Assembly (NCBI RefSeq): GCF_011326735.1
Contig: NZ_JAANCN010000004.1
Span: forward strand, 167,608-231,607
DNA from: Phycicoccus endophyticus
GTDB taxonomy: Bacteria; Actinomycetota; Actinomycetes; Actinomycetales; Dermatophilaceae
Length of the DNA: 64,000 bases
Direction of reading: 5' to 3'
A program made the translations under genes and the position numbers. Positions 60,055 through 64,000 of the stretch are shown in pieces. The notes below the pieces were generated by a model that saw nothing but the letters and a program-made list of their open reading frames with translations, had not been told where the DNA came from and did not search any database. Each line of letters opens with the position of its first letter. The first letter of the stretch is position 1.

Positions 60055-60435
60055 ATGGCTGACACAAAGGTCGTCTTTATCGCATTCGCGAAAGAGGATG
60101 AGGGCGCCAAGAATCTGTTTCTGGGCCAGCGCAAGTTGACTGACACCCCTTACGACTGGACGGACATGTCAGTCAAGGAGCCGTATAAGTCTGAATGGAA
60201 GGAACGCGTTCGGACTAGGGTTCGACGTTCCGACGGGGTTATCGCTCTCATTAGCAGCGATACCGCAGCGGCCGATGGTCAACTCTGGGAAATCACCTGC
60301 GCAGTGGAGGAGGATGTGCCGCTAATCGGGGTCTGGATCGAAGATGGCTTTCGCACCAAGCCAAGAGAGATGGGCTCTGCTAAATGCGACGCGTGGACGT
60401 GGGAGAACGTCGCTTCATTCATCGACTCCCTGTAG
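60055..60435 (+). CDS. TIR-like domain protein (DUF1863/ThsB-like)
   Basis: 126 residues, a single TIR-like fold. VVFIAFAKEDEGAKN (first strand and helix), TDTPYDWTDMSVKEPYKSEW (typical of the ThsB/DUF1863 branch), RSDGVIALISSDT, and the putative catalytic Glu79 in ADGQLWEI. In Thoeris systems such proteins sense phage infection and turn NAD+ into a cyclic ADP-ribose-type signal. It is first in a three-gene unit, 6 bases before the caspase gene. Strong GGAGGAAG site. Enzymatic activity is inferred. Confidence 0.85.
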   Translation: MADTKVVFIAFAKEDEGAKNLFLGQRKLTDTPYDWTDMSVKEPYKSEWKERVRTRVRRSDGVIALISSDTAAADGQLWEITCAVEEDVPLIGVWIEDGFRTKPREMGSAKCDAWTWENVASFIDSL

Positions 60436-60441
60436 TGCGTC

Positions 60442-61383
60442 ATGAAGCGCGCACTCCTCGTGGGTAATGACCACTACAGTTTATACAAAGACTTACACGG
60501 GTGCGCCAACGACGTTCGCGCGCTTCACCCGTTGCTCGCCCGTCACGACGACGACGCGCCAAACTTCGATTGTGCTATCGGCATCGACATGAGTCGCGAC
60601 GAATTGATCGCGGCGATTGAAGCGTTGTTTGCGCCAGGAGCAGATAGCGCCCTCTTGTTCTTCGCGGGGCACGGTGGACCGTCGGCGGACGATGTGATCC
60701 TCGTTTCACAAGACGGGACTGAGAAGACGCCCGGACTCGCATTCTCCGAGATTATGGGCCACGTGGCACAGTCACAGATCCCAGAGATCGTTATCTTGCT
60801 CGACTGCTGCTTCGCCGGAGGGGCTGGGGGCGTGCCGGCTTTAACCTCAGATGCGGCAGCGCTTCGAGCGGGCGTAAGCATCCTTGCGGCGAGTCGCGCT
60901 GATCAGACCTCGGCCGAATCACACGCTGGGAGGGGCATGTTCTCGACGTTTGTTGAGGGCGCCCTGGAAGGCGGCGCTGCCGACACTCTAGGACGCGTCG
61001 ACCTTGGGAGTCTCTACGCCTACGTCTCCGAATCCTTCGGCGCTTGGGAGCAGCGTCCAACGTTTAAAGCAAATATTGCGCGTCCTCTTGAGCTTCGGCA
61101 ATGCGATCCCTACCTGGCCCTTAGGGAGTTGCGCGCCATCCTCTCGCTGTTCAAGGATCCGTTCGCCGAGTTTGCACTTGATCCCTCGTTTGAACCGACC
61201 GTTGAACCGCACAACGAAGACAATGAGCGAATCTTTGGGCAGATGCAGAAGGCGCGGGCATCGAGTCTGCTGGAACCGGTCGACGAGGAGCACCTCTACT
61301 TCGCCGCGATGAACTCAGGTGCGTGCAGGCTCACTCCGTTGGGTCGGCACTACCACCACGTCCACACCGAGGGTCGACTTTAA
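60442..61383 (+). CDS. Caspase-like (peptidase C14) protease
   Basis: 313 residues. Caspase fold at about 1-215: ALLVGNDHYSLYKDLHGCAND, catalytic His77 (LLFFAGHGG), catalytic Cys123 (VILLDCCFAGG), and SILAASRADQTSAE. The remaining about 95 residues (LRELRAILSLFKDPFAEFAL ... HLYFAAMNSGACRLTPLG) may be a signal-binding or adaptor domain. Following a TIR gene, it is a candidate effector activated by the TIR product. Contains rare TTA leucine codons at residues 14 and 18. The TAA stop touches the next GTG start. Confidence 0.87.
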   Translation: MKRALLVGNDHYSLYKDLHGCANDVRALHPLLARHDDDAPNFDCAIGIDMSRDELIAAIEALFAPGADSALLFFAGHGGPSADDVILVSQDGTEKTPGLAFSEIMGHVAQSQIPEIVILLDCCFAGGAGGVPALTSDAAALRAGVSILAASRADQTSAESHAGRGMFSTFVEGALEGGAADTLGRVDLGSLYAYVSESFGAWEQRPTFKANIARPLELRQCDPYLALRELRAILSLFKDPFAEFALDPSFEPTVEPHNEDNERIFGQMQKARASSLLEPVDEEHLYFAAMNSGACRLTPLGRHYHHVHTEGRL

Positions 61384-61872
61384 GTGAAAGCGCCTCCCCC
61401 TCCTCAAGTGGTTGGAGTGACAGGCCATCAACAGCTGCCAGATTTAGCGGTTTCGCTGGTCAAGCGGTCACTCAGTGCATGGTTCCCGGATGCCCGATCG
61501 ACCACAGTGGTCTGTTCGTTGGCAATCGGCGCTGACACCCTCGTCGCCGAGGAGTTGATACGGGCAGGGGCAGCGCTGCACGTGATAGTGCCATGCAAAG
61601 GGTACGCAGCGACCTTCTCTGGTCCGGCCCGGGACAAGTACCAATCTTTATTGGACGACGCCGAGATGGTTGAGGTCCTGGGCTACGAGGAACCGACCGA
61701 GGAAGCATTTATGGCCGCGGGCGACCAGGTCGCACGGACAGGGGACTGGCTGATCGCCGTGTGGGACGGGAAGAAGGCGCAGGGACTAGGGGGAACGGGC
61801 GACGTGGTGGCGCGCGCACGCGCCCTCGGGAAACGCGTACGGGTCCTTTGGCCTCCTGGGCTCTCGCGCTGA
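61384..61872 (+). CDS. SLOG-type (Rossmannoid) nucleotide-binding protein
   Basis: 162 residues. GVTGHQQL near the N-terminus, VCSLAIGADTLVAEELIRAG, LHVIVPCKGYAATF, and AVWDGKKAQGLGGTGDVVARA together match the SLOG/LOG superfamily that binds or processes nucleotides (DprA, LOG, ThsA SLOG). GTG 61384 follows the caspase stop with no gap, so the genes are co-translated. It could sense, limit or degrade the signal made by the TIR protein. Role inferred. Confidence 0.8.
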   Translation: MKAPPPPQVVGVTGHQQLPDLAVSLVKRSLSAWFPDARSTTVVCSLAIGADTLVAEELIRAGAALHVIVPCKGYAATFSGPARDKYQSLLDDAEMVEVLGYEEPTEEAFMAAGDQVARTGDWLIAVWDGKKAQGLGGTGDVVARARALGKRVRVLWPPGLSR

Positions 61873-61933
61873 CCCTCAGCGTGAGCTGGCAACGAAACTC
61901 GAGAACAGGTCGGTAGAAACCCTGCTCCTAAGA

Positions 61934-61953
61934 CTAGGGCGGCCTGGCCCTAG
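61934..61953 (+). terminator. Hairpin after the defence operon
   Basis: CTAGGGC-GGCCTG-GCCCTAG, a 7-base stem and 6-base loop, 62 bases after the SLOG stop. No U-run. Confidence 0.45.
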
Positions 61954-62219
61954 GTGCGCGCCTGGGGGACGCATCTCGTCGCCGCGACGACGTCCGTCGC
62001 GAAGAAGCCCGTCCGCGCTCGAGTTGTTGATTCACGTTTGGTGTCGACCCGGGCGAGGTCTCCGCCACAGTATTCCTCCCGGCATTGCTCTAAAGTCTTT
62101 GATATGCGTCCCCGTTGGCTGTTTGGCGCCGGTATCTACTGCCGAGGTGGAGGCGAGCTTCCGCGCGCGGCCTTTGCGCGTAGAGAGCCGCAGGTGCTAC
62201 ATCACGGCCGCCTGGCGCC
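61954..62219. other. Spacer between defence operon and integrase
   Basis: About 265 bases; convergent gene ends. No gene supported on either strand. Confidence 0.4.
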
Positions 62220-63392
62220 CTACCGAATCGGGCGGAAAGCGATGACGTTGTCGGCACGCTCGGCGGCCATAGAGGACATTGCCTCGGCGATGACGGCATC
62301 TCGGCCGTCTGCGGCGTGCTGGTAGCGGAGGGCGGCCACAGAAGTGCTGTGGCCGAGCCGTGCCATGAGTTCGGCCAGCGTCGCGCCCGTCTGGGCGGCC
62401 AGGACCGCGGAGGTGTGCCGGAGGTCGTGGAAGCGCAGGTTCGGCATCCCGATCGCCTCACGGGCGGGCACCCAGGCCGCCTTGTAGAAGTTCCCATGGG
62501 TCCAGTGGAGCCCGGAGCGGGTCGCGAAGAGCAGCGCATTGTTCGCGCGGCCGACGTGCCGGTCGAGATGTTCCTGCAGGAGCGGAACCACGTGCGGAGG
62601 GATGGCGACCTTGCGGATGCCGGCGTCGGACTTCGGAGGCCCGACGACCTCCATGCGGTCGACCCGGACGACGGCGCGGCGGACGTGAACGATGGCCGCG
62701 TCGAGGTCGAGGTCGCCGCGGCGGAGCTCGAAGACCTCGCCGAAACGGAGTCCGCACCAGGCGGCGATGAGCACGGCCGCGCGTAGCCGATCAGGGGTCT
62801 GGAGAACGAGGAGCTCGAGCTGGCCGACGGACAGCGGCTCGATGACCCGTTCACGCCGGGTGGCGCTGGCGCCCCGGATCCGGCACGGGTTGTCACCCAC
62901 GAGGACACCCTCCTGGGTCGCCTGCGCGAACAGGGACCGAAGCAGGGCGTAGGCCTGGGCGCGGCTGGTCCGCATCGTCGGGTCGATGTTGGAGTGCCAG
63001 CGCACGACGTCGACCGGCTTGACCGCCCGTAGCTGCACGTCACCGAACGTCGGGTAGATGAGCCGGTCGAGCAGCCCGTTGTAGAGCTTCAGCGTGAGCG
63101 GTCGCAGCGGCTCACCCCGCACCCGCCGGCTGAGCAGCGCCTCGGGGGCGTAGTCCTGAAGCGTCGGGGCCGACCGCTTCCGTGCCTCGCGAGCCAGCGG
63201 CGAGAGCCACTCACCCGACTCCACGAGCCGGCGCTCGGCGGCCAGCCACCCCTCGGCGTCGATGCGGCTCTCGAAGGTCTTCAGGGCGACGTGCCGGTCG
63301 AGGTCCGGGCCGAGGTAGCTGGCCTGGAACCGCTTGGACGGCAGCTTCCGGATGGCGCCGAAACCGCGCCGCCCAGGACGTCGCGTGACCAT
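62220..63392 (-). CDS. int: Site-specific tyrosine recombinase (integrase)
   Basis: 390 residues. N-terminal DNA-binding part with a phage integrase SAM-like domain (about 78-170), then catalytic domain with Arg216 (AWCGLRFGEV), Lys254 (GPPKSDAG), His322/Arg325 (HDLRHTSAV), His348 (LGHST) and nucleophile Tyr357 (ALRYQHA): a complete active site. ATG 63392 has CGGAGCAG upstream. It should integrate and excise the island, with the tRNA-Arg 3' end as likely target. Two arm-type motifs lie just upstream of its start. Confidence 0.95.
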   Translation of the reverse strand: MVTRRPGRRGFGAIRKLPSKRFQASYLGPDLDRHVALKTFESRIDAEGWLAAERRLVESGEWLSPLAREARKRSAPTLQDYAPEALLSRRVRGEPLRPLTLKLYNGLLDRLIYPTFGDVQLRAVKPVDVVRWHSNIDPTMRTSRAQAYALLRSLFAQATQEGVLVGDNPCRIRGASATRRERVIEPLSVGQLELLVLQTPDRLRAAVLIAAWCGLRFGEVFELRRGDLDLDAAIVHVRRAVVRVDRMEVVGPPKSDAGIRKVAIPPHVVPLLQEHLDRHVGRANNALLFATRSGLHWTHGNFYKAAWVPAREAIGMPNLRFHDLRHTSAVLAAQTGATLAELMARLGHSTSVAALRYQHAADGRDAVIAEAMSSMAAERADNVIAFRPIR

Positions 63393-63407
63393 GCTCTGCT
63401 CCGTTCC

Positions 63408-63426
63408 GTGCAACATACGTGCAATA
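63408..63426. repeat. Putative integrase arm-type sites, right end
   Basis: GTGCAACA (63408-63415) and GTGCAATA (63419-63426), start-to-start 11 bases, the same motif and spacing as beside the tRNA. Confidence 0.6.
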
Positions 63427-63538
63427 GCGGAGGGCACCCGTGACCATCTGTGTCCACGTCTGTCCATCACCAACAACGCTGTGCTGCAAGGATACTCGCG
63501 CGAATCCGGCTCTGCCAGACACACCCTCGACACGCCGG

Positions 63539-63876
63539 TGAACCGCCCCGGCGAGTCCGGAGACTCAGTTTCGTGACAGCTCGGCCGGCGGCTTGGCTGC
63601 GCTCTGAGCGTAGTAGTGGTCCTCGGCCTCGGCCGGTGAGATGTCGCCGCAGTACTCGTAGAGGCGGCGGTGGTTGAACCAGTCGACCCACTCGGCGGTG
63701 GCGTACTCGACGGCATCGGCGGTGCGCCACGGCCCGCGAGACTTGATGAGCTCGGTCTTGTACAGCCCGTGATGGACTCGGCCAGGGCGTTGTCGAACGA
63801 GTCACCGACCGAGCCGACGGAGGCGGCGATCCCGGCTTCGGCGAGGCGCTCGGTGTGGCGGATGCTGACGTACTGG
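63539..63876. mobile_element. IS3-family remnant
   Basis: Begins with an IS3-type terminal repeat TGAACCGCCCCGGCGAGTCC at 63539 and holds the C-terminal part of the transposase. The other end is lost at the junction with the IS30-family sequence near 63876. Confidence 0.65.
63565..63876 (-). pseudogene. IS3-family transposase OrfB, truncated and frameshifted
   Basis: Pieces QYVSIRHTERLAEAGI, VGDSFDNALAESI, then after a 1-base loss near 63770 LYKTELIKSRGPWRTADAVE and WVDWFNHRRLYEYCGDISPA. These are the last part of the rve integrase core. N-terminal two thirds missing, frame broken, so inactive. Confidence 0.75.
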
Positions 63877-63882
63877 CTGGGT

Positions 63883-64000
63883 TCAATCGATCGTTGCACC
63901 ACCGGCTTGTGGGATGGACTGTAGTTGCTCGGCGAAGGCCTCAGCTGGGGTCTTCCAGCCGAGGGTCTTGCGGGGGCGGCTGTTGAGGGTGGCGGCGACG
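63883..64000 (-). CDS. IS30-family transposase, C-terminal part (runs off window)
   Basis: Last 38 residues: VAATLNSRPRKTLGWKTPAE then AFAEQLQSIPQAGG. NxRPRKTLGWxTPAE is the IS30 C-terminal signature. The sequence CGATCGATTGAACC near the stop likely belongs to its terminal repeat, inserted into the IS3 transposase gene. Confidence 0.75.
   Translation of the reverse strand, partial: VAATLNSRPRKTLGWKTPAEAFAEQLQSIPQAGGATID

Noticed and set aside
59814..60062. 82-codon frame overlapping the TIR start
   Set aside because: No ribosome site and no family; could be a relic but not supportable as a gene.
63505..63520. CGAATCCGGCTCTGCC as a possible attR copy of the tRNA 3' end
   Set aside because: Only 7 bases (CGAATCC) agree with the tRNA sequence; too short for an attachment core.
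52089..64000. CRISPR array or cas genes in the island
   Set aside because: No regularly spaced repeats or Cas motifs were seen; the paired GTGCAAYA motifs are too few and differently arranged.

Overview
The window is high-G+C actinobacterial DNA. NucS mismatch endonuclease, a DUF2550 gene next to the ATP synthase operon, and the gene order argS-lysA-hom-thrC-thrB-rho ... rpmE-prfA-prmC-tsaC-glyA-atp all point to Actinomycetota. The style fits Intrasporangiaceae (Janibacter/Knoellia/Phycicoccus type), but the family is an inference. Many genes look leaderless: a TANNNT -10 box ends 6-8 bases before the start codon.

Region 1 (1-25.5 kb) is mixed metabolism. It holds an ABC exporter edge, a YbbN-like co-chaperone, a lipoprotein/membrane pair, a MarR regulator divergent from a HAD phosphatase/GH65 phosphorylase pair (phosphorolysis of an alpha-glucoside, then glucose phosphate mutation), an alkaline-phosphatase-fold membrane protein with a glucoamylase-like partner, an AI-2E transporter-family protein and a dimethylglycine-dehydrogenase-like protein. 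Interleaved are the genes for the first half of the ethylmalonyl-CoA pathway: thiolase, a double 3-hydroxybutyryl-CoA dehydrogenase, crotonyl-CoA carboxylase/reductase, ethylmalonyl-CoA mutase and the epimerase. The B12 support proteins MeaB and a cobalamin adenosyltransferase are also here. This set suggests growth on C2 compounds or routing of acetyl-CoA to methylmalonyl/propionyl-CoA.

Region 2 (27-35 kb) is a complete F1Fo ATP synthase operon on the minus strand (atpI-B-E-F-H-A-G-D-C, then DUF2550). A perfect TGTGA-N6-TCACA (Crp/GlxR-type) palindrome lies upstream. An unannotated-looking 40-codon ORF fits exactly between atpI and atpB.

Region 3 (35-52 kb) is housekeeping: a polyprenyl sugar-phosphate transferase, glyA, tsaC/Sua5, prmC, prfA, rpmE, an AbiEi/DUF559-like protein flanked by related hairpins, a luciferase-like oxidoreductase, rho, threonine and lysine biosynthesis, argS and a receiver-only response regulator.

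Region 4 (52.09-64 kb) is an accessory island that begins at tRNA-Arg(CCG). Its tyrosine recombinase lies at 62.2-63.4 kb. Pairs of GTGCAAYA motifs spaced exactly 11 bases apart occur beside the tRNA and upstream of the integrase, as expected of integrase arm-type sites. Cargo: a small membrane/coiled-coil protein, debris of sugar-catabolism genes, a 1266-residue STAND (NACHT-like) NTPase, an IS256-family insertion, and a tight three-gene operon of TIR-like protein, caspase-like protease and SLOG-type nucleotide-binding protein. That operon resembles the TIR-caspase (type IV) Thoeris class with an added SLOG gene and is the best candidate for an under-described immune system here. The right edge is broken by an IS3-family remnant interrupted by an IS30-family end.
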